From Akebia trifoliata (lineage: Eukaryota > Streptophyta > Magnoliopsida > Ranunculales > Lardizabalaceae): a stretch of DNA of 64,000 nt. A program made the translations under genes and the position numbers. The notes under the pieces are model-generated. The model saw nothing but the letters and a program-made list of their open reading frames with translations, was not told the DNA's origin and did not search any database. This document shows, in pieces, positions 48,619-60,781 of this stretch (its first letter is position 1; each line of letters starts with the position of its first letter). The stretch spans positions 15,877,602-15,941,601 of the forward strand of contig CM030715.1 in assembly GCA_017979445.1 (NCBI GenBank), written 5' to 3'.

Positions 48619-50029
48619 TCTGTTATTTATTTTAGACCACGTGGCCACAGTTGCATGGTAGGAAACTGGATATCCATTCTCAATTTTTTATGTTAATTTC
48701 TCATTTGTTTTCAAAGAAAATTTCTTGATTGTTTTCAAAGAAAAGAAATGATATGTATATGTAGCTATTTTGTGAATTGTTAAAGAGCTTGTGAATACCT
48801 GAAATGATAGTCTGTCATATCATCCGGAGTGATATATTACCTTAGGATGTACAGTAAGGACAATCAAACTCATGTGGTATGGGACGCATATGAGAGTGGA
48901 GTAACAACTGAAATCTAGATTTATTCCTTTCTATCTTTACTAGTGAACTTGTAATGTAAAGGTGGTTTGTATACGAATAGATTGTATATTTGAGACTCAC
49001 ATGCATGCTTGATAGGCATATACGAAGATGATTAGTCAATGATCACTAACAATCTATAGTAGTCGAATGTTCTGACACATTGAAAAGAGACCTATTGTTT
49101 ACGGTAACGTCAAATAGCCATCCTAAGCTAGATAAATAATCCCGCAAATTTAGTAAAAATCGACCAACCACAAAATTAGGAACTAATACTATATTATGAT
49201 ACATCATGTCCCGACTGGGAATAATCCAGTCATGAATCTCAACTCTCTAATTCTACTACTCCACCATTGTGTATTATGTATCTGTTGTCTTATTTTGATA
49301 TATATAAAATGAAAAACATGTTTAATATTTTCATTTGGTTAATTAGATTTGTATAAAAAGAAAATACTATAGTGAGTATTGTTGATTGATATAATGTGAG
49401 TTTTAAAATGTTTAGTTGTTTATCCCTGGCTATATGTACCAGTTAATTGTAGTTTTTTTGTAAAGCTTTGCATATTTTAAAATGATTCAGTATGTTTATT
49501 CGTTCATGTTAGGAGAGGTTATTGGCAGAAATTGTTATTTCCCTATTGGGTAACCATTATTACTTACCCTTTCTTTATCCGTTTTTGAGTTTTAGATCCG
49601 AAGCTTGGCGAGGTAAGTGTAGAACACAAGTGAGGATTATCTGATAGGTCAGATAGATGACCAGATTCTTTTTCATGGTAAGCACTGGGGTATACTTAGC
49701 GGCGTCAGGTTATCCAAGTAGTAATATAGATTTTGGTTTGAGTCTAAGGACTTTTGTTAGAGTGAGGAATGTTTGTATAGTCCTGTATATAAATTTATTT
49801 ATATGTACTCTGATCTATCGTATGTTATTAAATGTATATAGGCTTCCGCTAGTATTATATTTTATATGTATATATGCAGGATATAATGTATGTCGTTTAT
49901 TAGGTGTAGGTATTTAGTTCCATGGAATGCTAACATAAATAGAGGAGATCATGCCGAAATTTTGAGACGCCACCTAGTGCTTCAAGATCTGATGTGGGAT
50001 TTTGTGTTAGCATTTGGTGGGGAGGCACA

Positions 50030-50799
50030 AGTCAGATAGAGGATGCTCAACTAAATGGTCAGCAATGACTTGTCCTTTAGTAGTCTTTTGAGTGACACAG
50101 GTGATGCCAAACTTAGTTAAATGCAATTGTCATTTTTCTATACGACACGTCAACGCTATCTTCTCAAAGAAGTATTTCAAGGGATTCATCTTTGTGATGA
50201 GCATAGTCCGATAATTGAGTAGGTAATGGAACAAGCGTTGAAATGCCCAAATGAAAGGACAACATGTTTTCTCAAGAAATGAATACGTTGCCTCATAATT
50301 TGTGAACTTTTTGCCGAAGTAGTATATGGCTCATTCCTTGTGACCTGTTTCATCGTGTTGCCCATTATACAACTCATTGACGTTTCTTGTACTGAAAGAT
50401 ACATTTGTAAGGGTCAACCCGGCATTAGAGGAACTAAGAATGGAGAATAAAGTAATTATTGCTTGATCTTATCAAATACTTCTTGGCAGTCCTCATTCCA
50501 CTTAGTCAATTTATTTTCCTAAGTAACTTGAACACTGGTTCATAGATTGGTGTGAGTTATGTGATGGACTAACTAATGTTTTGAATTCTACCTAGAAAAG
50601 CTTTAATCTTCTTCTCTGATACGGGCAACTTCATGCTAAGTATATATTTCGTCTTGATTGGGTCTATCTCAATGCCTCTCTTGCTGACAATAAATCCTAA
50701 TAATTTTCCTAACATCAACTTGAACACCCTTTGTCGGATTTAGCCTTTGGTTGTACTTCCTCAGTCGATCAAACAACTTTGTTTTGTTTTACTAGATGT
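50030..50799 (-). pseudogene. Tat pol fragment: RT thumb to RNase H (piece 2 of the split pol)
   Basis: The minus strand reads LFDRLRKYNQRLNPTK, GKLLGFIVSKRGIEIDP, KIKAFLGRIQ, then RNase H blocks AIYYFGKKFT, YSFLEKTCCPFIWA, TKMNPLKYFFEK and GQVIADHLVEHP. This is the order of plant Gypsy RT end and first RNase H followed by the Tat linker. Stops and shifts are frequent. Left and right edges are an insertion of the long-LTR element (AGTCA) and the CACTA-like element (TCT). Confidence 0.85.
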
Positions 50800-51649
50800 C
50801 TTACTAGTAGGAATAAGGCCTTTAACATCAATATATATTGGATATTATTGTCTTTTAATGTTGTTTCTAACAATAATTAGAAAATTGACTTTAAATCGAT
50901 TGACGTCTTAAATGCAGGGTTATAACGTTGGTTTATAATCGACGTTAATGTTTTGGAATAACGTCGGTTTTTTATGTTCTGTCATCAAAGGTAAGTCAGT
51001 AATAATAAATATTGTAAATAGCAATTATGATATTACGTCGATTTAGTACATAACTAATGTTATATTAGATATATATCGTCAATTTTTTATTAAACCGACG
51101 TTATATCTAGGTTTTTTTTAATAATTTTTTCCCTAGGCAGTGTCTTGTACAAAATAGAAACAACCTACTACTGTAACCTATAGAAATAGAAAGATACATG
51201 CAACCTATAGAAATTGAAACATGCATATATGCCACCACCATCACAAACAAATATGCAATAAATAGAAAACTATAAAATTATATATATATATATATATAAT
51301 GGTTTCAAAAATATTAGTTTCTAACATTCAAATGTTCTTATAGCTCTAAGTCAAGTCATTTATAAGTTCATAAGCATGCATACATGATTGATAGAAAGTA
51401 ATTAATAAAAAGTAAAAGAAAACTAATCTAGTTAAAATAACAAGCACAAATAAGAGATTAAAATTTTAATGTGGAAAAACCCTCCAATGAAAAGGGTTTT
51501 AATCACCTCGGGGCAAACCGACAAGAAATCACTATATCAAAATAAAAAGTACGAAAAGGGTTACCCATGCCCTAACTTGAGTTTTATAAGAAAATAATTG
51601 GGTTACCTAGCTCATAAAGCTTTACACATGTCCAATACTAATATTAGCA

Positions 51650-52040
51650 TCTTTTGTAGTCCATCTTGGCCAATTATGACGAATCATAACCACGACCAAT
51701 AATGACAAATCACGACCACCACCATGCCACCACCAGGAATCCCATCACGACTAATCACCGTCACCATGCCACGACTACCACCATGCCATGACCACCACCA
51801 CCACCATGGCACGACCACTACAATCACCCCTATGCCACGACTACTAAAATGCCATTACCACCACCATGCCACGACCACCAAAATACCACTACCATCATCA
51901 TGCCACGACCATCAAAATGCTACTATTGCCACAACCATACACCACTATCATGCCATTACCACTTCTACCACCACAACCAATAACCATCACTATGCACTAA
52001 TCACCATTGCCACCATGCCATGACCACCATCACCACCATA
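51650..52040 (+). repeat. Degenerate CCA/ATGCCACGACCACC microsatellite-like array
   Basis: About 390 bp of compositionally biased sequence with recurring 'atgccacgaccacca' and 'ccaccaccat' words; the ORF across it (His/Thr/Pro-rich) is a composition artefact. It lies in the middle of the CACTA-like element. Confidence 0.85.
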
Positions 52041-52410
52041 AATATTAAAAAATATAGTCAAATATTTTGTTCATAATCACTTACCAATAAAATTAATTAA
52101 TAATTTGTATTAAGAATTAAGTTGTGGTGAGGAGATTACATGTGATATCACAAGCTCATTTCCTAAATACCAAGCTTCAAAGATTATTCTTAACCTTGGA
52201 TTATGTTTTCTAGACCCAATAATCAACTCTAACACGTAAATATTAAAAAGATAGTCAAATATTTTGTTCACACTCACTAACCAATAAAATTAATTAATAA
52301 TTTGTATTAAGAATATAGTTGTAGTGAGAAGATCACATTTGATACCACAACCTTATTTTTTAAGTGTCAAGCTTCAAGAATTGGTCTTAACCTTGGATTA
52401 TATTTCTAAC
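52037..52410. repeat. Tandem duplication, unit about 185-200 bp
   Basis: The block from 'taaatattaaaa' through 'ttaaccttggattat' occurs at about 52041-52206 and again at about 52237-52405 with roughly 85-90 percent identity by eye. Both contain 'aaaattaattaataatttgt'. Confidence 0.85.
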
Positions 52411-53784
52411 TTCACATGGTCACTCATATAATTGAATTAATTCTACTAATCAAATTAATATCCTTGATCAATATTAAGTTTACATACCTCTTAATTCGTA
52501 AATAATTACCCTTAATAGAACAAATAAGCAAGTTTTGATCCTTAGCTTCTACCTCTAGATTTACAAATATTAATCTTTAATAGAAAAATAATAAGTACAC
52601 TTCGATCCCAATAACATGACAAGAACTATAACATTATAATACATTCAACCAATTATATTTTTGCCAAAAAAATAAAAAAATTAAATCTAATCAATCAATT
52701 TTTTCAAGAAATTTTGCCTTCTAATGCAAGAATAAGAGATCTTCAAGAATATAATAATCGAACCGAAACCTTCATAGATAGATTGAATACCCTAGGTTTG
52801 ATAGAGAGATGTCATGAGCATAAGATGAAGAAAAACTCTCCTACCTTACATTTATACATAATATCATCAAAATCAAAAATCAATAAATTAACAATCACAT
52901 AAACATGATAATTTTCTAAAATTACAAAAAATTCTTTTAATACCTACACCATCCCTAAATTTTAAAATTATAAAAGGGTCATTATTATACATGTAGATTT
53001 GCATATGCCACCCAAATCATTTGAATTTTTTTTTGAATTTTCCTAATTTCTCAAAGAAAACAATTATCCTTTCCTAATCGCCATTGAATTTTCATAGTTT
53101 AGGAAACTTTTTCACTAATCACCATTAAAAGATGGATCAAATTTCTCAACCCTGTAGAACACATTCAAATTATATTATTTCTTCAAAATGAATTTTCTAC
53201 AAGTATTTAAAGTAAATCAATTTAGTTAAATTATAAAAATATTTAGATCTAAAAACTTATATAGTAGATGTTCTATAAATACAATGAATGAAGTTAAGTT
53301 ACAAAGCACAATAAGGTGGCATCATTAAATCTGTATGATCATTTTCAAGCATGGAATCAATGATTCTAATCTCATTACAAATCGAAACCCTAAATCTCAA
53401 AAATTAAGAGAGTGGGAGAACGATATCAAACCATCTGTGAATCTCTTGTTTTCTTTTATAACTTAGACCTATTTTTTTTTATGAGATCAAGTTAGTAGTG
53501 GACAAAGAAATTTTCATTGATTGAGTTGTAAATGTCTTACCTGTTTCACCAATCAAGTTCAAGAGAGCTAAGGCTTCGAACGAGATGTAGAAGATGACAA
53601 AGAGATGAGTTAACTTTCAGTAGAGCTTGAGAGATTGAGAGAGAAGAAAATTCAGAGATTGAGAGAGTAGAGCTTAACAAATTGGGAAAGTAAAGCTTGA
53701 AAGAGAACAAAAAGTTAGAGCTCGAGTAAAATAGAAACACGAAAGTGATAGAATGAATGGAAAAGTCATGATTTTAAAAATTGT

Positions 53785-54330
53785 ATAATGTCAATATTTA
53801 TTAAAACCGTCGTTATAATTAAAATCATAATTAAAAAAAAATGCCATTAGTTATATAACGTTGATTTTACTACAAACTAACGTTAATTTAAAACAAAAAT
53901 TTCAAAGATGCCATTATATAACGTCGGTTTCACTAAATCCTAACGTTATAATTAAAAATAAAATATTGCAAAAATGCCATTAACTTTATAACGTCGATCT
54001 CACTGAATACAGACATTATAATTAAAAATAAAATATTATAAAAATACCATCAACTATATAATGTCGATTTTGCGTAAAAATGACGTTATATTTAAAAATT
54101 AAATATTACGAAATTTGCATCAACTTATAACATCTGTTTTTCTTAAAATCAACGTTATAATTAAAATACAATATTATGAAAATTCCATCAATTTTATAAT
54201 GTTAGAATGCTTTAAAACTGACATTATAATTAAAAATATAATATTACGATAATACCACCAACTTTATAACATCTGTTTTCCTTAAAACCGATGTTATAAT
54301 TAAAACAAAATATTGTAAAAATGCCACCAC
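53785..54330. repeat. Subterminal repeat array of the CACTA-like element, about eight units of 65-70 bp
   Basis: Each unit has 'tataacgtcg.ttt' followed after about 10 bases by 'aacgttataattaaaa' and 'aaaatgcca', so each is itself a loose palindrome centred between two ACGT words. Looser copies continue to about 54985. Such subterminal repeats bind transposase in known En/Spm-type CACTA elements. Confidence 0.85.
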
Positions 54331-55039
54331 TTATAAATCACGAAAATTATAAACCGTATTTACATTTTCTTGTTTCATGGTTACAACATTAATCTAAAAA
54401 TATCCTACATTATTTGTCACCCACAAACTTCAATAATTATTTGTGGGTTTGCATATCCTCAAACATTTTCTTTCTCTATGACTTGAAATTGGAACTTCAG
54501 TAACACACAGTGATTACTTCTGTAAGTTATTTTTCTTCATTCTTCAACTTATCAAACTAAAATTTACTACCACAATTCCCTAAATCCTTCCAAACCAATA
54601 CGATCTCGATGAAATTATAAAGTTTTTTTTTTATTATTTATGGTTTCCAATATGAAAATGATTTAGGGTTAGAGTCGGAGCACAAAAAAAATGAATTGAG
54701 ATAGAAAAACTACAATTTTCTAGAAATATAAATGTTTTTATAATTTCTGTTTGAGAAAAAATTGTCGTTATAAATCTTTCTAGAGTTCGTGCGAAAAACC
54801 ATGAAAAGAAAGAGTTTTTTAACGTCAACTTTTGTAAAAATCAATGTTATAAACCTCTTTTTAATTTTTAAGTAAATTTTATAACGTCGATTTTATGAAA
54901 AATGGACATTATAAACCTTTATAAAATTTTTGCATAACTTTCTACGAAAATTACAGTTTTATAATGTCATTTTACTTGAAATCTGACGTTAAAGATTAAA
55001 ACATTAGTGCCTCTTATTCCACTCAATGTAGTAGTGTCT

Positions 55040-55150
55040 TCTTCGAGACTTGTTTTGGTTATCATGTCATCATACTTCAACCTCCTTGTGAATCAAATCA
55101 TAGAATAAAGTAGTAAAATAGTTAATATACCATACCATTATAGATCAATT
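55040..55150 (-). pseudogene. Tat RT fragment with the YxDD box (piece 1 of the split pol)
   Basis: The minus strand reads TTLFYDLIHKEVEV, then a small deletion and YDDMITKTSLEE, the RT palm motif (YVDDMI) of Gypsy elements. It is continued at 50799 by HLV.. and LFDRLRKY once the CACTA-like element is removed. Similarity fades beyond about 55150. Confidence 0.8.
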
Positions 55151-55394
55151 GGAAGGCTTCTTCTTAATGAGTAAAACAATTATTAATTTATTTTTGTGTT
55201 TAATAAGAGAGTAGGCTTTGACTTACTTTTAAAACTAGTTAAGTCCACTCAAAATTTTGTCAAGCACCATGGAAACAACTCATCTAGGCAACTTGACAAA
55301 TCATTTACTTAACTCAACAACTAAATTAGATTTACTAAAAAATGTACTATTATAGTGCAATAAATACACCTTGCAAATAAGCATGTGAGGGTAT

Positions 55395-56941
55395 TGTAGA
55401 CACCCCATTTTTGCATTTGCCTGATTAATCAACTCATTGACTCGATTATGACAGTTCCTGATGATGGATAAATATTCTAAAGTTTTATTTGTTACTAGAT
55501 GCATTTTCAAAGCTCAGATGACATATTTTAAGCAAACAAATTTTAGAAATCTCACTATGGTAGGAAAATATGACCCAAAATATAGAAATCATCATTTTGA
55601 GACTAAAAGAAGCTTTACAAGAAAAATCATCAAAAAATAATCAAATTATCAAAATACCTGACACCAAAACATCCCTAGAGGATACGTTACACTTAAAAAA
55701 ATCTTTTCGAACATATAAAACGGTAAACTAAAATCAAATAAACTGCTTCTCCAATTTTCACAATTTGATAAAATTACAAAAATGCCCCTTATGGGTCCAC
55801 GGTCATTTTGCGCAAAAAATCCATAAGTAATACAAAACAATATCCTCAATATATTCCTTACAAAAAATTGACTTTGAAATATTTCAAAACGTCAAAAAAT
55901 GACATCCTAACTTAGAAGTTCTCTTTGAAGGTGAAACAGTAATTATCCAATCCTAAAATTAAAAAATCTGAAATTAATAATTAAAATATTAGTTAATGTA
56001 AAGTGAAATCTTAATAAATTAAATTAAAATTGTTGAAGAGATAAATTCAATTAATTAAACCCATGGGCAAATTTCATGTGGTGGTCCATTTATTTAAGTG
56101 GGGCCCACCTGATATTCAGTAAAGAATCCTCCACCGAGGATCTCAAAGAATTCAAAATAATTTAATAAAGAACCCTCCATTGGGAAGAGGGTTCTCCAAA
56201 ATTTAAAAAATTAATTCTACATAAGTCAAAAAATTAAAATCCAAATAAAACTAATTGAAATCTTATCTAAAACATTTAAAAGATTAGTTAGAGATAAACT
56301 CTATCTAAAAGAGACCTATCAAATCCTAGTGTTATCAATAAAATTCTTTAAAAAGAGAATTTTACCACCTAATTTCAAAGGTTTTGAGAAATTCTAGAAA
56401 ATAGAGGTAAAAAACTTTCCAAAACTTTTTCAAAATCGTAAATATGGAGTCCCAAGTCAATACCTAATCCCAAGTCCTAATTTTCAACCTAAAAATACTC
56501 AGAAATCTTAAAAATACCCCCAAACAGGCAGAAAAACATTCAGATCTAGAAAAAGAAAGTCTTATCTCAAAGAATCGAAGTAGATCTAAAAGTAAAAATA
56601 AATCGAAAAGATTCACATGAAGAATGCTCACCGTCAGTTTTTAAGGTAATCGATCGTCATAATCACTCAAGTAAAAATAAAGATAATTCTTTTTATCTTT
56701 ATTCTAGATTTAGGTTAGTTCTGCAATGTAAATTTTTTAGAAGAGTAGAGATCGATTTTCACTAGGTGGGATTGGTGTCTAACACCTTCCAATTCCATAA
56801 CCTGATCCCCGTACCCATAATCTCACTGTAGTTTTGTATTTCTTATCTATTTAGAGTCATCGTTGATTCCTAGACCATAAAATTAGGTGGCATCTCCAAA
56901 AAAAAAATCAGATCCACACTTGAGAATCAAGGGAACTTTCA
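55395..56941 (+). mobile_element. LTR of the TGTAGACACC family (probably solo), about 1.55 kb
   Basis: It opens TGTAGACACCCCATTTTTGC and ends GGGAACTTTCA, colinear with 1913-3563 (shared 'aaaatgcccct' near 55780, 'taacaccttccaatt' near 56780, 'agagtcat' near 56852). The preceding 'gtgagggtat' is only weakly polypurine and the two 5-bp flanks (ggtat, gtgac) do not match, so solo LTR versus truncated 3' LTR is open. Confidence 0.75.
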
Positions 56942-57282
56942 GTGACAAGTCCACTAAAGATTGTTTGAGGATTAAACTTGAAAATCCCAAATATTAATAC
57001 ATTACAAAATTGGCCTACTTTTTTTTTCTTCTTATTCTTTTGACACGATTGTGGATTGTTTGATTGGTTTTATAATTTTGGATATTTTTTTAAAAGTTTT
57101 TTCTATGGTCCAATTGAAAGTCACCTTTGGTAACCCAAAACAACTTAAGATTTTAAAAAAAATAGTGAAATGGGGATAGCGAAATTTATGTGAAGAGAGA
57201 GGGCCACGCAAAGTGAGGAAATAAAAAAAATGAAATAAGTTCTTGTTTGGCTTAGTAAAAATTTAAGGAGAGGGGTTAAGGA
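56942..57282. other. Intergenic spacer, nothing assignable
   Basis: AT-rich, no ORF or repeat that I can name; it ends with the aagga target duplication of the following solo LTR. Confidence 0.5.
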
Positions 57283-60200
57283 TGTAACACCCCGAATTTT
57301 TAATTCGTATCTCGAGGAAAAAATAAAAAGTGAAATTTTAAGAAAAATCTTGAAAGTGGGATTTAGGAGTAAAACTTTAGGATGTTTTTAATCATTTTAA
57401 TGGAATCTAACCTCACCATTAGATTCAAAATGATCGAAAAACATAGTTTAGCCTGTAAGCACGCTCAAATGCGAGTCCGAATATAAAAGTTGCAAAATCC
57501 TCGATTACCGGGTCGGACCAGGCTAAAACAGTGACTTTTTGATAGAGGAATAATTTTTAAAATTCGATCATACCATTGGGTTCATAACGAAAAATTATTC
57601 AACATAGACTATTTATTTGTCATTTTTGGAGATCAGGAAGTCGAATTATCGCCAAAAATGAAAACGACATCAAGTTTAGGGGTCACGTCAGGCCAAAAAT
57701 GTAAATTTTTGATGGAGACATAATTTGTAGAAATTGACTATACCATTAGATCCGGAACGAAAAATTAGGCGAAATAATATATTCGTTTGTCAGTTTTGGA
57801 GACCGAATGACCAAGTTATCGTCGATCAAAACAATAGGCGAAATACCGATTTCGTCCTAACTTTTATAATAAAAAAAAAAAAAAATTTAAAAAATTTAAT
57901 TTTTTTTTATAACTCATCTTCCCCAACGCGTCATATGGCCGAGACATATAAAACGAAAATTTGATTTTCCTCCGATTCTTCCACCTCAGATCTCTCACAA
58001 ACGGCTCGCCGTCGACGATCGACGCAGAAGGGAGAAATGTCCGCAGCTACGTTCTCTACAAAACCCACCCAACCTTTCTTCGTTTCACTTTCTATTTCAC
58101 CCGATATCGTCAAAAATCAGCCGTATTTGGATACGAAAATTTCGAAACTTTGACCTCGGATTTCGTCCGTTTTGGGGTCAAATCGCTTTCTGACGCAGAA
58201 GGGAGAAACGTCCGTCGCCTCATTCTCTACATAACCCAACCAAGTTCCTTTCGTTTTCTCGTCTTTTTCACCCCGTATAGTCAAAAATCAGCCGTATTTT
58301 TATACGGAGATTTCGTAACTTCAACCTCGATTTTCATCAATTTCGGGGTCAAACCGTCTTTTATCGTAGAAGGGAGAAGAGACGAGCACATCGAGATCTT
58401 CAAAACCACCGGGCCGGTTTTGAAAATCAGCCGCTTCGAAGTTCGGTCCGTCTCGATTTCCGTGCCATTCGCCTCGATTTCCGCGCACGTGCTTCAATTC
58501 CGTCGCCTAGTGATTGTAAGGAACTCTCAATTTCTATTAGTAATCATAGATTGTGAAAATTGCATTTAAGATTTTATTGAAAAAAAATTTGGATGTATTT
58601 CCGAAATATAGAATTCTTTGTTTATTTCAAAATTCACGCCAGAAATTGCATGTTTGATATGTTTAATTGTATTTTTAACAAATTATACGTGGGTAGAGTA
58701 TTTTAACGGGTTATTGCCATAAATTGGGTCTTGTGCACTGCTCGGACCCCGTTTTGATATGAAATTTGTATTTTTTTCAATATTATTGATAGAAATAAAT
58801 TCTATAGTTGAAAAATGTGATTTAATATTCAATGAACTCATATTGAGTTGATGAATATCAGAAAATGGATATTTTATGAAGAGATTGAAGACTGTAAAAG
58901 TCGAAAAAAGGAAAAAAGGGTATGAAACGGTAAAATGTCAGAGTCACACCCGAGGGGTGATGTCTGCATTTTACGTTGTTGTGTTGTATGCAGGTTGGTG
59001 AACGGATATCCAGGGATAATGTTACTGGTTGCATGTTTATTTACTTTCTGTTAGCGCGAGGCGCTCTGTTATGTTATTTATTTTAGGCCGGGTGGCCACA
59101 CTTGCATGGTAGGAAACTGGATATCTATTCTCAACCTTGTATTGTTAATTTCTCTTTTGTTTTCAAATGAAAATAATATATATAAGTAGCTATTTTGTGA
59201 GCTGTTAAAGAGTTTGTGAATGCCTGAAGGGATAGTGCATCATATCATCCGGAGTGGTGTACTATCCTGGGATGTACGGTAGGGACCACCAAACTCATAC
59301 GTGGTATGGGACGCGTATGAGAGTGGAGTCACAACTGGAATCCGGGTTTATTCCTCTCTATCTTTACCAGTGAACTTGTAATGTAAAGGTGGTCGTATAC
59401 GAATGGTTTGTATCTTTGGGAATCACATGTACGCCTGATAGGCATAGACGAAGATGATTAGTCAGTGATCACTAACAATCTATAGTAGTCGAACGTTCTG
59501 ACACATCGAAAAGAGACCCATTGCTTACGGTCACGTCAAACGGCCAGCCTGAGCCGGATAAATGGTCAACCAAACGTGATAAGGGCAGCGACCGGCCACA
59601 AAATCAGGAACTAAAAGCCAGAAAGGAATTGTAACATCATGTCCCGACTGGGAGCGATCCAGTCGTGAATCCCAACTCTCTAATTCCAATACTCCACCAT
59701 CGTGTATTATGTATCTGTTGCTTATTTTGATATATAAATGAAATGCATGTTTATTGTTTCCATTTAATCAATTAGATTTGTATAAAAAGAGAATGTTATA
59801 GTGAGTACTGCTGATCGATGTAATGTGAGTTTTAAAATGTTTAGTTGCTCATCCCTGGCTATATGTACCAGTTAATCGTAGTTTTCTTCTGTAAAACTTT
59901 GTTTATTTTAAAATGATTCAGTATGTTTATTCGTTCATGTTAGGAGAGGTTATTGGCAGAAATTGTTGTTTCCTTACTGGGTAACCATTGTTACTCACCC
60001 TTTCCTTCTCCATTTTTTTAGTTTCAGATCTGAAGCTTGGCGAAACAAGTGTAGAACAAGAGCGAGGATCATCTGGTTGGTCAGATAGACAACCAGAGTC
60101 CGTCACCTGGTAAGTATTAGGGCTATACTCCCTAGTGGTGTCAGTTTCTCCAGGTAGTCTTATGGATTCTGTCTTGAGTGTTAGGAATTATGTTAGAGTG

Positions 60201-60459
60201 AGGAATTTTGTATAATCCTGTATATAATTTTTCTTCTTCCGCACTCTGATCTATCGGAATTTCTTAGACGTATATAGGCTTCCGCTAGTATTGTATTTTG
60301 TTTGTTATATGCAGGATTGTATGTCGTTTATCAGGTGCAGGTTGAATCGCCTTGGAATGCTAACATAAACAGAGGAAACCATGCCGAAATTTCGAGGTGC
60401 CACCTCGTACCTTGAAATCTGACATGGGGATTTGTGTTAGCGTTCGGCGGGGCGCCACA
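57283..60459 (+). mobile_element. Solo LTR (copy D) of the 3-kb family, AAGGA duplication
   Basis: TGTAACACCCCG...GGCGCCACA, 3177 bp, flanked by AAGGA at 57278-57282 and 60460-60464. It is the best-preserved family member in the window and serves as reference for copies A, B, C, F and the partial copy at 62171. No internal region remains, so it is the product of LTR-LTR recombination. Confidence 0.93.
57961..58569 (+). other. 202-codon ORF inside the solo LTR with 57-residue in-frame repeats
   Basis: A 171-bp tandem repeat (units starting at about 58021, 58192 and a partial third at 58363) lies in one open frame. It gives two near-copies of a 57-residue segment (shared DAEGRNVR, QKSAVF and FGVK) plus a third start. 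No known domain. The sibling LTRs at 37155 and 43820 carry only one copy of the unit and are not open, so coding function is doubtful; the open frame may simply reflect a 171-bp duplication (57 codons) of a stop-free segment. Confidence 0.4.
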
Positions 60460-60781
60460 AAGGATATTGTTGTTATTACTAAAAAATGGAAATGCAAGAA
60501 AGAAAGAAACAAAAAAGGAAAAAAAAATTTCTTTCTCTCTGTAACATAATCTAGCTATTTTCGGATCAGTTTATGTTGGTAGGGTTTTTATTTTAATGGA
60601 AGGAAGTTTACCTTTGAAAATGATGAGAACTTCATTTCTTCTTCATGCATTCAACAAGTCTATTAAAGAAGTTATTGTTGTTTTAGATAGAGAGATTTGT
60701 TTATGTGTTTCATATCTTAGATTTATCAAGCACTTAGAGAGAACGAGAGATTGTTTGAAACTGATCCGTTTTGACCCTTGA
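60460..60781. other. Short intergenic stretch between solo LTR and ACP pseudogene
   Basis: It contains an A-rich run (60480-60540) and a 61-codon ORF (60596-60781) without recognisable domain. The ORF is in frame with the beginning of the ACP-like sequence but separated by a stop, so it could be decayed upstream sequence of it. Confidence 0.4.

Larger units (their letters stand above)
36434..50029 (+). mobile_element. Long-LTR Gypsy element (Del/Tekay-like), pol deleted, with two nested insertions
   Basis: AGTCA flanks both ends (36429-36433 and 50030-50034). The order is 5' LTR 36434-40823 (contains a LINE), PBS at 40826, an internal region of only about 2.3 kb with gag remnants, a polypurine tract at 43077-43093, and 3' LTR 43094-50029 (contains a composite insertion). 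LTR openings read TGGAAAATC and AGTAAAATC where the intact family member has TGTAACACCCC; ends read GCCACA and GGCACA. The PBS TGGTATCGAAGC and the purine-rich 'gaggaataaaattttattaagg' context are typical of Del/Tekay chromoviruses. No RT, RNase H or integrase was found inside, so the element is internally deleted or non-autonomous. Confidence 0.88.
43094..50029 (+). mobile_element. 3' LTR (copy C), split by a composite insertion
   Basis: LTR sequence occupies 43094 to about 44629 and about 48619-50029, together about 2.95 kb, colinear with 57283-60459. Landmarks are 'gagtcacacccgaggggtga' near 44510, 'atttattttagaccacgtgg' near 48630, 'ataggcatatacgaag' near 49012, and the end ggggaggcaca. 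Confidence 0.85.
50802..55036. mobile_element. CACTA-like DNA transposon, non-autonomous
   Basis: The right end reads CACTACTACATTGAGTGG on the minus strand. The left end reads TACTAGTAGGAATAAGG, with a C-to-T change in the CACTA terminus. TCT occurs on both flanks (50799-50801 and 55037-55039), matching the 3-bp duplications of CACTA elements. Subterminal repeats of the type ataacgtcggtt/aaccgacgttat lie inside both ends (50880-51120; 53785-54980). No transposase ORF was found. Removing it rejoins conserved RT sequence around the YxDD box of the host pol, which supports the boundaries. Confidence 0.78.

Noticed and set aside
51724..52023. 99-codon His/Pro/Thr-rich ORF
   Set aside because: It is a by-product of the CCA-rich simple repeat; no independent support.
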